A stretch of DNA of 64,000 bases from Paraphysomonas bandaiensis (lineage: Eukaryota; Chrysophyceae). The notes beneath the pieces are model-generated. The model was given only the letters and a program-made list of their open reading frames with translations. It was not told the origin of the DNA and made no database searches. The DNA lies in NCBI GenBank assembly GCA_965644295.1, contig CBFFRP010000281.1, forward strand, positions 186,001 through 250,000. The letters are read 5' to 3'. This document shows positions 1-11,817 of the stretch, piece after piece; the first letter of the stretch is position 1; each line of letters starts with the position of its first letter. The translations under genes were made by a program, and so were the position numbers.

Positions 1-2199
1 GGACGTAAAATAAACCATGTTTAGAATCTCCACCAAGAGTTTTTTTCCCCAGATTGCCACATATCAGCTCTCCTTCTTTGAAGCAAGCATACCCATCGAG
101 GTGGCAGAAATGTTCGCCATCAGTGTAGAACTTCTCTTTAGACACCACATTTACCATAGTCTTCACAGAGGCGTTCGGCCGAACCAGTACCGATATAACT
201 TGCTTTCCTGTCCACAGCCTTCTCGGCTTCCATATTGCTGGCGGCGGCATGTCAATGTGCTCGTTGGCGTCAGAGAGGTGGGCTATCATCTGAGCGAACT
301 GTTCCTTGGTAAAAAAAACGTCCTTGCGGGTGATCAGGTGAGCTCCAGTGAGAAAGTCTTGGGTCGCTGCAACCAAGGGCTCGCCGTTACGAGGAGTAAT
401 GAGGTTGTTCTGGATATTCATCAGTTCTGCTGCCTCAGCCTTAGCTTCCTCTGTTTGTGGAAGGTGTAAATTCATCTCATCTCCATCAAAATCGGCATTG
501 TATGGCGTACATGCACACTCATTGAATCTGTACACGAATACAAGTAGAATATGTAAGTTTTATGATTTAATGGCCATATTAAACTTACCTAAAAGTACGC
601 CAAGGTACTACTTTTACTCTGTGAGACATGATTGACATCTTGTGCAGCGAAGGTTGTCGATTGAATAGCACAACATCTCCATCATCCATGTGTCTCTCAA
701 CGATGTCACCTATGCGCAGGCTTGCAGCGACCTGATTTCTATCTCCGAAGGCCAAAGATTTAACCATTCCGTTAGAAAGTCGCAGCATATTTGCTCCTGG
801 GTGCACGTCGGGGCCATTCACTATCCGCTGTCGTAACTTCTCAATGTTGTACCGGTTCACCTTTTCTGGATAAGTCATCACTTTAGCTACCAGCTGTGGA
901 ACTCCAATTTCTTCAACCTTCCTATTTGGATCCGGGGATATAACAGTACGTCCTGAGAAATCAACTCTTTTTCCGGAAAGATTTCCTCTAAAGCGGCCCT
1001 GCTTTCCCTTGAGTCGCTGACAGAGGCCTCGTATGGGCTTTGGTCCGGCCAGTAGTCGCGGTATGCCAGGTACTTCTCCATTGACAAACTGGGCAACTTG
1101 AATCTGCAGAAACTCCCAGTCTTCGATGATCATCTTTATTGTGGCACCGTTCCGCAGGGCCAATTTGAGGGCATTATTAACATCTATAATCTCCTGTAGT
1201 TTCACCGTGAGGTCGTCCTCGTTACTGCCTCCCCCGACATCCATTGGAACTGATGGTCTGATGGGTACAGGGGGCACGGGAATCGACCAGGTGATAAGAG
1301 TTTCAGGTCGGCTGTAGGCCGGACCAGTCCAGAGCAAAATAGCATCCTCATCAGATATGCAGGAAAAGAGCTCATAGGCACGAGTCGGTGTCAGCAGCTC
1401 CTGCATAAATATAAGACACTCGTAATAACAACAGCGAAGTCGTATATACCGTATGCTTGATGTTAACTCCTTGTAACTCAGGATTAGCTCGACCTATATC
1501 CTCCATCATTGAGCGAAATCTGTCTTCTTGGTCTTCTGCTTGCTTAGCCCTAAATACTTCATGCACAATCTTGAAAAACGACCCTGACATCTTCTTCACA
1601 ACTCCTACATAATACCGACAAGTACAGATTATTGCAGAAAATTACAAGTGAGGAGCAAATACCATTTGCATAGCCGCAATGGGGGCACCTCGAAGCTTTC
1701 TTGCAAATGTCTGTAATTCGCTTGGATAGCAAAGACTTGGCAAAAGCATCCGACTTGGGGCTAGTCATTTTATTGAGGTATGATTTTCTGTCACTGATCG
1801 GAAGCAGCACACGACTACAGTTTTTGCATATACACTGAAGTAACTGAAGAGTATGTCTAAAATATCCCGCATGGAATACAGGAAGTTCTAGTTGAACATA
1901 TCCAAAATGTCCTGCACAATCACTCATCTTCTTCCTATATACATACATATAAGTATGACTGTATTGATAATATCCTTCACAAACCTGCATGTTTGACAAG
2001 TAGAGATCTTATCACTAATACCCATACGCATATCTAAACATCCATATGATGCTGGTGTACGTTGTGGCATTTTATATAATTCTCTACTACTAACTTGCAT
2101 TTCAGCAAATTTTTGTATTTCATCTTTAGTAAGTGTACCAAATTGTATTTTAGTAATACGTTTAGGTGCATTAGAATGTTCTACAGTTGTTTTATTCAT
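1..2199 (-). CDS. RPC1: DNA-directed RNA polymerase III largest subunit (RPC1), N-terminal ~660 aa, partial
   Basis: Catalytic subunit of RNA polymerase III, which makes tRNA, 5S and other small RNAs in the nucleus. Five exons on the minus strand: 2199-1985, 1934-1663, 1604-1450, 1400-589 and 527-1, with 48-61 bp GT-AG introns; phases join cleanly. The N-terminus (residues ~13-40: KRITKIQFGTLTKDEIQ, VSSRELY) is typical of RPC1 rather than RPB1 or RPA1. It is followed by the clamp zinc-binding cysteines (CQTC, CAGHFGY, CKNC, CPHC), the PGIPRLLAGPKPIRGLCQRLKGKQ segment, and the universal metal-binding motif NADFDGD at about residues 495-501. The frame is open to base 1, so the C-terminal half lies outside the window. 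The first exon is A/T-rich in codon choice; later exons are less so. It is divergent from the PA200 gene. Identification is secure; splice sites are by eye. Confidence 0.97.
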
Positions 2200-2825
2200 G
2201 ATATTCTATGTATTCATATAATTGATATGTTAAGGTGTGGGTATGTATATGTATGAGGAGATGATGTGTCCATGCAGAGACATTCATTGCAGAGATGGAT
2301 GTATATACACACACAATCCATACATACATACATCTCATATACAGTACCCCATATATGTAGACTACATAGTATGTATACAGAGTGCATACGAGTGTATCTA
2401 TAGTGTTTTATATAGAGACAGTGGTGTCTATTATGGACCATACATAAATAATACACTGGAGTATATATAGAATACATTCCGCTGTGGTGCGGTGCTATCT
2501 ATGTACAGCAGCACCCTATCACACGACTACCATATTCGTACATCAGATCCCATATTGGGGATTTTTGAAGGGAAGATAGGATTGATAATGTATAGAATAT
2601 GTGTAGGAATTTCTATAGGAAGAGATACATAGTGACTAATATATCCCATATTGGGGATGGTGAGTAGCATATGTACAAATGTATGTATAGGAGTGGATAA
2701 TATATCCCATATTGGGGATATATAGTGTGCAATAGTATTTGTATAATAAGAAGCTCCTATCACATCATTCAACTTAAATAAACAACCATTAAAGATAAGA
2801 TTTTATTAGATTATTAATAAGAATT
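2200..2825. promoter_or_regulatory. Divergent promoter region between RPC1 and PA200
   Basis: 626 bp with no supported gene. Holds TATA/CATA-rich low-complexity sequence (about 2220-2470), a TACAGCAG motif at 2505-2512 that recurs in other 5' flanks of this window, and three copies of a 16-bp near-palindrome at 2547-2719 (separate entry). The small reading frames here are low-complexity Tyr/Ile/His-rich sequence and are not believed. Confidence 0.6.
2547..2719. promoter_or_regulatory. Three exact copies of a 16-bp near-palindrome (ATCCCATATTGGGGAT)
   Basis: Exact copies lie at 2547-2562, 2643-2658 and 2704-2719, 107-279 bp upstream of the PA200 start codon. The sequence is almost self-complementary (ATCCC...GGGAT arms), as expected of a dimeric transcription-factor site. 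I saw no other exact copy in the window. A regulatory role is inference. Confidence 0.5.
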
Positions 2826-5800
2826 ATGCATCCAATTAATTCTTTACTTCCTATAATTGAAAAAGATGGTTTAAATGTGAATGATAATGATAATTGGCAA
2901 GCTATTGTGGATTGTTTACTGGAGTTAGATAAAGAGCATGATGTATGTGATATACTCCAATATAATGAAGATATTATAATTTAATATAGGTTGTCGATGC
3001 AAGAATTATTGGAAGATGTATACGTTTAATGGAAACAAGACTGAATATGAAGTATATCTGTAATGTAAGTTGATTATATATATACAGTATGTATCAATAG
3101 GCTTATATTAATATATTGAATTCAATTTAGGCTGAAAAGTTATCACATTTTACAGCATCTATCATTCGTATTTATTTGACCAAGAGAGTATCGATTCCTA
3201 TGAAGATCAAGACACTCACATTACTAACTCGGCTGTTGAAGTATCGTAAGTACGGTTTGAATATAGAAATCGCGTGGAAGCCATTTTGGGATGAAGCGTT
3301 CGGCATATGTTCTAGATCATCGAAAGATAAATCTATTGCTTGTGAGGTGTTGAATTCTCGCCTCTTTGAGAGTTTGATTCACTTCTTGCACGAGGCGCGG
3401 TGCTATTTTAATGCGGAAGATGCTGTTGCAGTTTTAAATGAGGGCATGAGTAATCTCCAAGATCTCCGGAACCCTCTCTGTTTCTTCGGTGTTGAGCTCC
3501 TTGTCCTTTGTTTACCCACAAAGTACGCCCACTACGACGAAGTAGTGCCCAAGTGGGTCGAGCTTCTGTCTAGCATAAATGATAATGATGCATGGGACTG
3601 CTGTTGGCTAACACTTCTCTGCCGTGCCCGAAAGTACACCGTTGATTTTAATTGGTCCTCCATTATGCCTCAGATATACGTTAAAGTTAAGGAGCTTCTT
3701 CAGTTTCCTGTATCTAATGGGAAGTAAGTATTGCGTACATATTCACTTTTTCTTTGGTGTAATGTGATGATGCAGGGGACACAGGACAAATGGATACCCG
3801 AATACTTTCCCGCCTTACATTGCTGCCCTCAGGGTTTCTCCCATGGATTACCGCAAAAGTGCACTAAAAAAAATAAGCAAACTGCTCTATATGTCGTGTT
3901 GCACAGGAGAAATTGTAACGGCTTCCCCGTGCACCATTACACCCCCTGGCCCCGCCAAGGATATCCCGGTGGTTGGGATGAATACGCCAGCCCAAGTCCA
4001 TGTTGGGGCCAGAGCTCTTATTGAATTTCTGCAATTCAATAGAACCTACTTTTACCCTTCCAATGTGGGCCACTGGACAGCAGATGTTGGATATCTTATG
4101 CTCTCCCTCACCACTGAGATGGGACAACACCTGGGACAGTCTCTTCTGCGATCCTCTCACTTTCGTGATGCTCTTAGTCACCCTTCCGAGGCAGTTGATC
4201 TGAACACGCGAGATTGCCATACTATGCCTGTCCTACATACTACTACCATTAGGTTTCTCTGTGGGGCTCTGACATCTCTTGTTCTTGAAGGTCTCTACGG
4301 CAAGTCTCAATTCATGATTCAGGTATGGAGGAATGCTGCGACTGTAATTATGGCATCAACTAATGCATTGTTGTACAGGCCTGCCACTTCTGCTTGAGGA
4401 ATATTTGTGCCATAGATTCATCTCTGGGAGTGATCATAATGCCGTTTTTGCTTTCTGCACTTCATCCAGATGCAGTCAATCGTAGCCATATGGCCCCTGC
4501 CTCTATGATGGCTATAGGCCACATATTTAAGCCACTTTTATACCCTGAACCGGTTGTATTGCCATACATGGAGGAGTTGTTGTCACTATCATTGGCTGGT
4601 ATCGATGCCAACGATACCCAAAAGACTTTTACCACTTTGGCAATGTACAACTCCATCTTCTCTTGGATAACTCCTTCTAGTGTGCAGGCAGACCTGACAG
4701 ATGACCTTCTCTCCTCTCAGCCGCATTCGACTGAGCCAGGGCAGACCATTGTGCCCCCACCGTACCTCACGCTGTTGGAGGGTGGAGATAATATACAGGG
4801 CAATAATGGTGGTGTTCATCAGAGCCACTTTCACAATTTTGTTGCCCCTGTGATTGCGACCTGGGCACCCAAGTTTGTAGAGAAAATTTTCACATTGTTG
4901 GATGCCAAGGAGAAATTGCAACAGGGAAGTGGTGTAAAACAGGAATCACAATTGGTACCCTATATCGAGGAGGCATTTTTTGTCGTGGTGTCTACTCTCA
5001 GCGATAATATTCGTTTAAGTGTTCTACAGATGGTGATTGAATTTACCTCAACGTCTAATGCCTCGAATGCCGCAAAAGAGCTCGGGAAACTCTTTGAGTC
5101 ATTGATAGCAGTACAACCGACTCTACTCACACCGGCTCTTGATGGGTTGCTAGATAGAGATATGATTACCTCATCATGTTCAGCAGATAAGCTTGCCCTA
5201 CGAATACGTTTAGTAGGAGCCTGTATTCGCCGGGCAGGTGGGGAGCGCATCCAGTCCCACATGGATCGCATTCAGTTTTGTCTTAAGGATGAGTTCAAGC
5301 ACCACTCGGAGAAGTCTGTAAGAAAAGCTGTATGCAAGTTGCTGAAGGACCTTCTCAAAGGGTTATCCTCATTTTACCTCAGTATTCCTGAAACAAAAAG
5401 TGCTTTTTCTATAGGGGCACTAGGCAACCCAAATTACGCAGAAAACTTAGAGGTAATACTTAGCAGTGCTATGCCAATTGCGTAACTGCTTTCACACAGG
5501 TGTCATGGCATATACCTTCAACGTCATCGTCAGCAGCAGCCGTATCCTTATTACGCACACATACATGCGCAGCAATGAATGACGTGGAAGCATCTCTGGG
5601 TGAAGGAATGTTAGCTAGACATCAGGAGAGTGACAATGGTCAAGACTCCCAACCGCTGAAGCGGGTTGAAGAGCGAATTGTCACTCTGCTGCATATTGTT
5701 CGCAGAAGCGTTCGTGGGTGCGCTGAATTGTTCGGTGATGAATCGTCGCCTGAGACCGAAATAATTGCAGATTTAGATGACACTAGCGACGAAAGTAATT

Positions 5801-8800
5801 ATTCAGAGAGAGTACAGCAGCGCCTTGTAGATACAGGTCGTCGTAAAGTGCTAGAATCAATGTCAGACACTGACAGGGACTTCCTTCAAAGCTTTCGGTG
5901 CAATGTTGTAAAGTTTTTAAACAGAATTCACCGCTCTATTGATTTATGTGGCACTTCCACATCTTTAGCTATTGATGAAAAGGAAAGTTGTACCGCAGCA
6001 TCTGCGTTTGCGAATAACTCTTCTATTCGGAGCGTTTGGGTTAAGATACTAAAAGTGGCAACTCTGCAACGTATGGCTGTGTTGAAAAATATTGATCAAG
6101 TTAAAAAGTGGTTTTCGGTTTCGAAGCGAATGTCTAAGAGTGCCACAGTTCAGTACCTCGAGCGGAAACTCAAACGTCTGCAGTATATTGGTGTACAGTT
6201 CGCCGCTTGCGATGATACGACTTGGATGCAGTCTATTGGGTCTGTGGAGTACTGGCTGGGTCATGATTTAGCCCCGCGAGCTGTTTCGGACCGGGCATGG
6301 ATACAGCACATCATTAGGCAGAAGGAATTATCTTTTATGGCAACATTTCAAGAACAACAAAAGCTTGGACTGAAGTCTCCATATGTGGTGGCCCTCTACA
6401 ATCACGTCGAGCTATGTGGGCATGAATACGACGCAATTCGGTCTAAGTCGCAAAAGATATTCAGAGAGGTCTCTTCTCGCTTTGGCTTTAGCATTGAAAA
6501 GGTTGTACGCATGTTGTTAGCACGCATTTCCACTCCTGGCACTTCATTTGCCTCTGTTTCTGGAGCGTTGAGTATCCTTAGTTTAGACCTCGTAATGAAG
6601 AGAATCGCAGCGAAGTGGGCGCTATGTAGACAGTTCTTGAAGTGTGTTCGCTCTTTTCCGTTAATGCTTGCTTCCATCACCGAAGCTGATAAATGCGAAA
6701 AGTTATCGAATAAGCTCAGTTCGGTGTTTGTAAAGTACTTGTCGCATTGGCATCACATGCCCCTGCGACCGTGGATTGGTGAGGCTAAATCGCCTGCTAC
6801 CGAGATGCTCATTTCATTTCTAGCCGACTTTGGGGTACGCAATGGTGAGGACCATTCTGTCAATGGAACTGTTGGTATAGATTCTAATGCTTCGAATTCT
6901 GGGAGTGGCATTAGACACCATATGCTTCTTGCCTCAACGATACTCCATCTGATTGGTCATGAGGATATAGCGCTACCACTAGGTGTGTGGGAATGGTGTT
7001 TGACTACTATCAGCTCTGCACATGGACAGCCTATTCAGATGGTAGCCTTGAGCGCACTAACTAAGCTTTCGTTTCTGCAGTATGGTGAAAGGTCAAATCT
7101 TGACCCTGGTGTTGGGACAGCCATACGGTCAACACTGTCGGGAGAGGCATGTGTGGAGTTTCTTCATGGTATATCCCACCACCGCAGTGGCAACGCCAGT
7201 CAAGGCAATGCACAATGGTCTAAAGGCATCGACTCAATGCTACGGAACTCGGATTATGTTCGCAATGTCCTGTCTCGAATTGACACTGTGGGTGGCGAGA
7301 TACAGACATTCTCTGGTGTGTTTCGCAATACCAATGCCGCGCTAATAATGCAGCTGGCGTACACACTTTTCCCTGCAGGGGATATTGATACCAAAGTGCT
7401 ACTCTCTGTTCTGGCTGCATCTAAAGACATCCCCAGTTCAAATGAAGAGGAAACGCGGGCGGCGAATGCCACTCGTGCTGAAGTTTTTTCTGGGATATGC
7501 CGTTTCCTTCTATCGGCGGAGAAATCCGGCTGTCCAGGCTCGAAAACAGCATCCGTGTGGTCTGAAGTTGTAAATTTTTTTGCTGACAACGTACAACGTG
7601 TTTCGATGGACTATTGCAATGACTGGGCCGATGCTACTGTGTTCGCTTTTGCAAGCTTTCCGAACTCTCCCACCAATCCTATTTGTGCGCATATTATATC
7701 TAATGTAAGCAGCATGATGACCAGTGATCGGAGTGGTGAGGACCCAGCGGAGATGATAAATGCAGTCAATTCGGCTGGAAGTGGTTTTGCCAAGCACGCC
7801 AAGAATATTTTGCTGGCCAGGGCACTTCTACTCACAGATATCCTGGCCGTATCTTCTCCTTATCCCCCAAGTACTTCAATGGTTATGGATAAACCTGCAT
7901 CGCGAGTGTCTGATATTGGGTGCGCTATTTTGAAAGTATTTCGGGACAGTTGTAGCAGTAATAGGCACGTGTTCGCATCTCCATACTTGGTTCTACGTGT
8001 TGAAGTGAGTAAGCTGTTGGCGAAGTTGACTGAATGTGATAATGCAACTGTGGATATGGATGGAGTCGCGACTAAAGTATTGGTTGATTGCTCACGACCG
8101 TACACACAGAAAGGCACTCCAGTTGGTACTGAAACAACGGATGCTCTGAATGATTCTAGTGATGTGATAGCGCCACAAGAAGAAGCTGATGACAAATGGA
8201 AACTTTCTTGTGATACGGCGTGTCGCTGGCTTGGAGTTCTTCTTGAAACAACTATGGTGTCTAGGTATGATAGAATTACCTGCGTGTTGCTCAATGCCGC
8301 GATAGAGGGCTGTGGCCACTCGGAGGTCGAATTCTCCAAGTCATGTCACCGGATGTGCTTGCAAACCGCACAGACAGTGAAGTATGGTATTCGTACCTGC
8401 CGACCTGATAATGATTCGGGAAGTGATTGCCTATTCGGTATCCTGACAGCATTTCTTTCTCATGCATCCCATTCATCAATTCATGTGCGCGAGACAGTGA
8501 TTTTGTGTCTAGGAATTCTGCTGTCGAATAACTACCCCGTTATGACGGTACCAGAGAAGAAAATGTGCAAGGATGCCTTTGCAGAGGGCTTTCATGACCC
8601 TAAGCCTGAAGTACAAGTTCTCAGTGTTGCTGCTATGACTACTTACCTCTGTACGAAGACCATAGATGATCTCAATGCACTGGCCGCATCATATATAAAA
8701 AACAGTGATATTCTGGCCGCCAGGTGAGTACTGTTTTGCCTTGTAATTTGTGTGTCACATTAGCGTAGGGAGCGCAAGAAGAGAAAACAAAACAAGGAAG

Positions 8801-9081
8801 GCGGGTCCAATGACAAACCAGAGAAGATATATGTGTCAACAATCAAGATGTCCGCCTGTATGATTCTTCTATTTCCATATGATTTGCCGGAGTATATGCC
8901 CGCTTTGCTGACATCATTTGTCAGGCACGCTACGACTCAATCGGTAAAAGAAACTGTCGTACGCACTATCCAGGACTTCAAACGAACTCATCAAGATCGG
9001 TGGGACGAATTCAAGTTGCATTTCTCCCACGATCAGCTGGATGATTTACAAGGTGCTGGCGCTGCTCATTACTTTTCTTAA
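2826..9081 (+). CDS. PSME4: Proteasome activator PA200/Blm10 (PSME4), complete, ~1980 aa
   Basis: Single-chain HEAT-repeat cap that binds the 20S proteasome alpha ring and opens its gate. Seven exons: 2826-2942, 2990-3064, 3131-3723, 3776-4322, 4379-5452, 5500-8723, 8769-9081; phases agree throughout. Family landmarks: the N-terminal block with WKPFWDEAF, a YPSNVGHW segment, LAGIDANDTQKTF, a SWHIPS segment opening the sixth exon, a basic ERKKRKQ linker, and the conserved C-terminal block (KMSACMILLFPYDLPEYMPA ... HFSHDQLDDLQ). The length is close to the human protein (1843 aa). The C-terminus is HYFS, so the penultimate residue of the HbYX-type gate-opening tail is Phe, not Tyr. Introns cluster at the 5' end, where codons are A/T-rich. 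Family is secure; exon joins are by eye. Confidence 0.95.
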
Positions 9082-9214
9082 GCTAGAGTTAGTTTTCTTG
9101 GTTGTCAAATTTAGTTTTATCAACTGTAAATCTCTACTTGTCTGACGTTTTTGAGAAGTATGCATAACATATGCAATTCTTTAATTAAGTGAGCTCTACC
9201 GATAACGTCCTGAT

Positions 9215-9627
9215 ATGTTTAATGTTAGTGGTGCAATGCTAGGTATCTAGGTATTGCGACACTACTGTACCAGCGTAATGGAAGCACTCCTATTAGAATA
9301 TGGATCTTATTCTAGTATATTCAGTATGTGAAGAATGTGCAAGAATACAGTGAAATATAGTGATGTATAAATGCTGTGATGATATTGAGAAACTGAAATA
9401 GTTTGATCTTTCAAGATATGTTCAGTAACGAGAGGTTCGCATATGTAGGGTATTATGCGTGGATCAAAATGAGTTAGTGTTGTTTATCACAACTTCGTGT
9501 AAACGTTTTTAATAAATCTATGTAGTCTTACGACAAATTCTCTCTGTGATCTAGCTTAAAATGAGTCTGTGCATTTGACGGATATTTAGAATACTAAGTA
9601 GTTAGTAATCATGTAGTCATAGATATG
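9215..9627. repeat. Dispersed repeat family 1, copy A (blocks a-b-c)
   Basis: Three blocks recur at 20.2-20.9 kb with roughly 90% identity by eye: a (9215-9291), b (9292-9565) and c (9566-9627). In the second copy the order is a, c, about 300 bp of other sequence, then b. No terminal repeats or coding capacity seen. The rest of 9082-9779 is AT-rich 3' flank of PA200 with nothing recognised. Confidence 0.75.
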
Positions 9628-9779
9628 CAAGGTACGATATGAGTATTAAGGTCAAAACGAAACAGCGGCTTGCAGATTAAGTTACCAGTTAGATTTAGGG
9701 AAATTGATTGGCACTAGTAATTATATAGATATAAGCATTCCTGCGATATAGGTCCGCAATATATATATAATATAAGAAT

Positions 9780-10331
9780 ATCTGATTATTACATGAGAAC
9801 AGTTGCGTATAGTTTTACATCTATAGACTAACTAATAACTCGACTTGCTATATACTGCTAGTGGCGGACAACTGTCTCGGGACTGCTTGTGCATCGCTGC
9901 GAGCACCATGGTGCAACCGTCTCTTGTAGTGAGGTTAGTCGGAGGGTCTGCCTTTGGGCAGTGTGTCTGGCGGGCCTGTATCATGAGTTTTACGGGAATG
10001 GTTGGGGCTAGATGTATATGAGAGTGTAAGTCGGTGGTGTAGATGGTGCTGGTTGTCGAGTTGGGATTTCGACCACAAGTAAGGAGGAGTTGTTTCCGGA
10101 GTGGTGGCACTTGTCTTTGTCGGGTTCGGACTCCTGCAGAGGATAGAATTCTTGGGGTGGATGTCGCTTGGAGTAGTTGGAGTATTTTTGGTGTCGGGTG
10201 AGTATCCTGTGACTGGCGTTGCTGTGAGTGTTGTGGTGGTGTTACTGATGCCTGTGTTGTGATGTCTGAGACCATATATATAAAATATATATAATATTTA
10301 ATATATATCATCATTAATCATTGTTCTCATA
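9780..10331 (-). mobile_element. Hairpin-family element with Thr/Pro-rich reading frame, copy 1
   Basis: Read on the minus strand, a stop-free Thr/Pro/Ser-rich frame of about 110 codons runs from near 10275 and ends ...GPPDTLPKGRPSD with its stop at 9937-9935. The DNA downstream carries the perfect palindrome GCACCATGGTGC (9903-9914), then CACAAGCAG and a terminal TAATAATCAGA. The copy at 43979-44500 matches in all these parts and the one at 21910-22790 in the coding tail, palindrome and end. The frame has no clear ATG. The long frame of 160 codons on the same strand is offset by one and does not end in the shared motif. It looks like a mobile element 3' region; class unknown. Confidence 0.6.
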
Positions 10332-10379
10332 TAGTACTCAAAATAGTGCTATCTCTTTGTCCTTTTCTGTTAGTAGTGA

Positions 10380-11110
10380 ATGTTTATTTTTAGCAATAGA
10401 GGCGTGTTGAAGAGCCAATGATGCTTAACTCTGATATCCTACTATCAGAGAGCCAATACTACGAAAGCTGATTGTGCGTCACCGCAAGCACCAAGGTGCA
10501 ACCAGCATCCCAATACCCCGGTTGCCCCCTGACATGAGGTCGGGCCATTCCTGGATGCCTGTTTATTCGTCAAGGCCCAAATACGTCTAAAGTCGATGTG
10601 ATGCCCAAACCTTGTAAAGCAGTCGAAACCTGGTGAAATTTTGAAAATGTTGATTTAAGTTGAAGTTTTGCAATTAATAATGTAGTAGGTGTAAAGAGAA
10701 CATGTTTTTAGAGACATTTAATAAATTTTATATTAGTTACAGGTCAAAAAAGTTAATAATAATTGCGTTGACAACACACACTACTTGTAATTGTTTAAAC
10801 ATAACAACAACGTTACTTTTAGTATCTACTATCCACCAACAAAACCTGGTAAAATCACTTTACCAGGTTTGGGCATCACATCGACTTCTACACAAGTGAC
10901 ACTTATTTTAGTGTCCCTCTTGTACCACACAAGCATTAGGCTATATGAGTGGGCAGAAAGTATTTGCTGACTATATATATATATATATATGCTGCACATG
11001 TTAGTTTCCCGGATAAATATCTTCAAACTTATCCCCCAGAAGTCGAGGTAATACCAAAACCTGGTAAAGCGATTTCACCAGGTTTAACAGGAAAAGTGAT
11101 TTATGAACGA
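10380..11110 (-). mobile_element. Composite hairpin-family copy with two nested insertions
   Basis: Begins with the shared end (AGTGAATGT..., about 10373), then the GCACCAAGGTGC palindrome at 10488-10499 and a second module (CCCGGATGC/GGATGCCTGTTTATTCGTC, ACACAAGTGACAC, GGGCAGAA, CTTATCCCCCAGA) that recurs at 21235-21520 and 63085-63320. Compared with those copies it is interrupted by a 298-bp TIR element (10590-10887) and by a second related short insertion near 11039-11087. No conserved coding frame. Confidence 0.6.
10590..10887. mobile_element. 298-bp TIR element (MITE) with 3-bp target duplication CTA
   Basis: Termini are inverted repeats starting AAGTCGATGTGATGCCCAAA, matching for about 28 of the first 29 bases. 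CTA flanks both sides (10587-10589 and 10888-10890). The paralogous site at about 21330-21345 reads GACGTCTACACAAG without the element, so the insertion is visible as an occupied/empty pair. Interior is AT-rich and non-coding. Related single ends lie at 11039 and 34328. The 3-bp duplication is of Harbinger-like size, but CTA is not the usual TWA; class is uncertain. Confidence 0.75.
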
Positions 11111-11817
11111 GGAACAAGAAGTCTTTGTGGCAGTCCAGGTATAAGGACGGTTAGAGCACAACCCACTGTTCAATACAGCGGGCACAACTCCTCTGCAAAT
11201 TATTTTACTGTAATTTGTATCTGAGAAGTTAAAGATAAAGAAAAAGTTGCACTTATAGTTATTATTAGCAATATTTGTTGCGTTACAAGTTGGCCCTGCC
11301 ACTTGTGTTTTGTAATATCATATATACTCTCATATAGCTGCATATGCCTCTCTTGAGGTTGAATAGCCTGATTTTGAATACAATGCATATACATAAAGCT
11401 ATCTTCACTACTACTACTATTAGTACCTATGCTCGGAGACGACGCGGCAACATTACTAGCAGGTGGAGTATCATATAAGCAGGTGGAGGATCATCATTTT
11501 TCTCCTTATAGATCCAAGAACTGATTTCAAACATAAGCTCATAGAGGTCATTGTTATCATAAACTACCCTAATAATAGCTCGTTGTTATTATGATATTGC
11601 AATCTATTCGCCCCTCCTGTAATCAAGGAAAAATGATGATACTACTGTAATTAAAAAGTAAGTGTTTCTTATTAAATGCCAAACTTGTTTTGCCTATAAT
11701 CTATAGTGTATATAATATATACTATCTATATTATAATTAAATTATATAATAATATATTGATAACTATTTTAAACTTCTTATTGTTATACTGGCTTTTAAT
11801 AATTATTGGTATCCCCA
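11111..11817. other. AT-rich intergenic stretch, nothing recognised
   Basis: About 700 bp of AT-rich sequence. The short reading frames here show no protein-like composition, no splice-linked partner and no repeat of themselves elsewhere in the window. Confidence 0.5.

Noticed and set aside
2547-2719. Serum-response (CArG) boxes
   Set aside because: The core has CC, five A/T bases, then GG, not the six of a CArG box.
9832-10314. 160-codon minus-strand ORF in the first hairpin-family copy
   Set aside because: It is a shadow offset by one from the frame ending PKGRPSD, and its start lies in low-complexity TA sequence.
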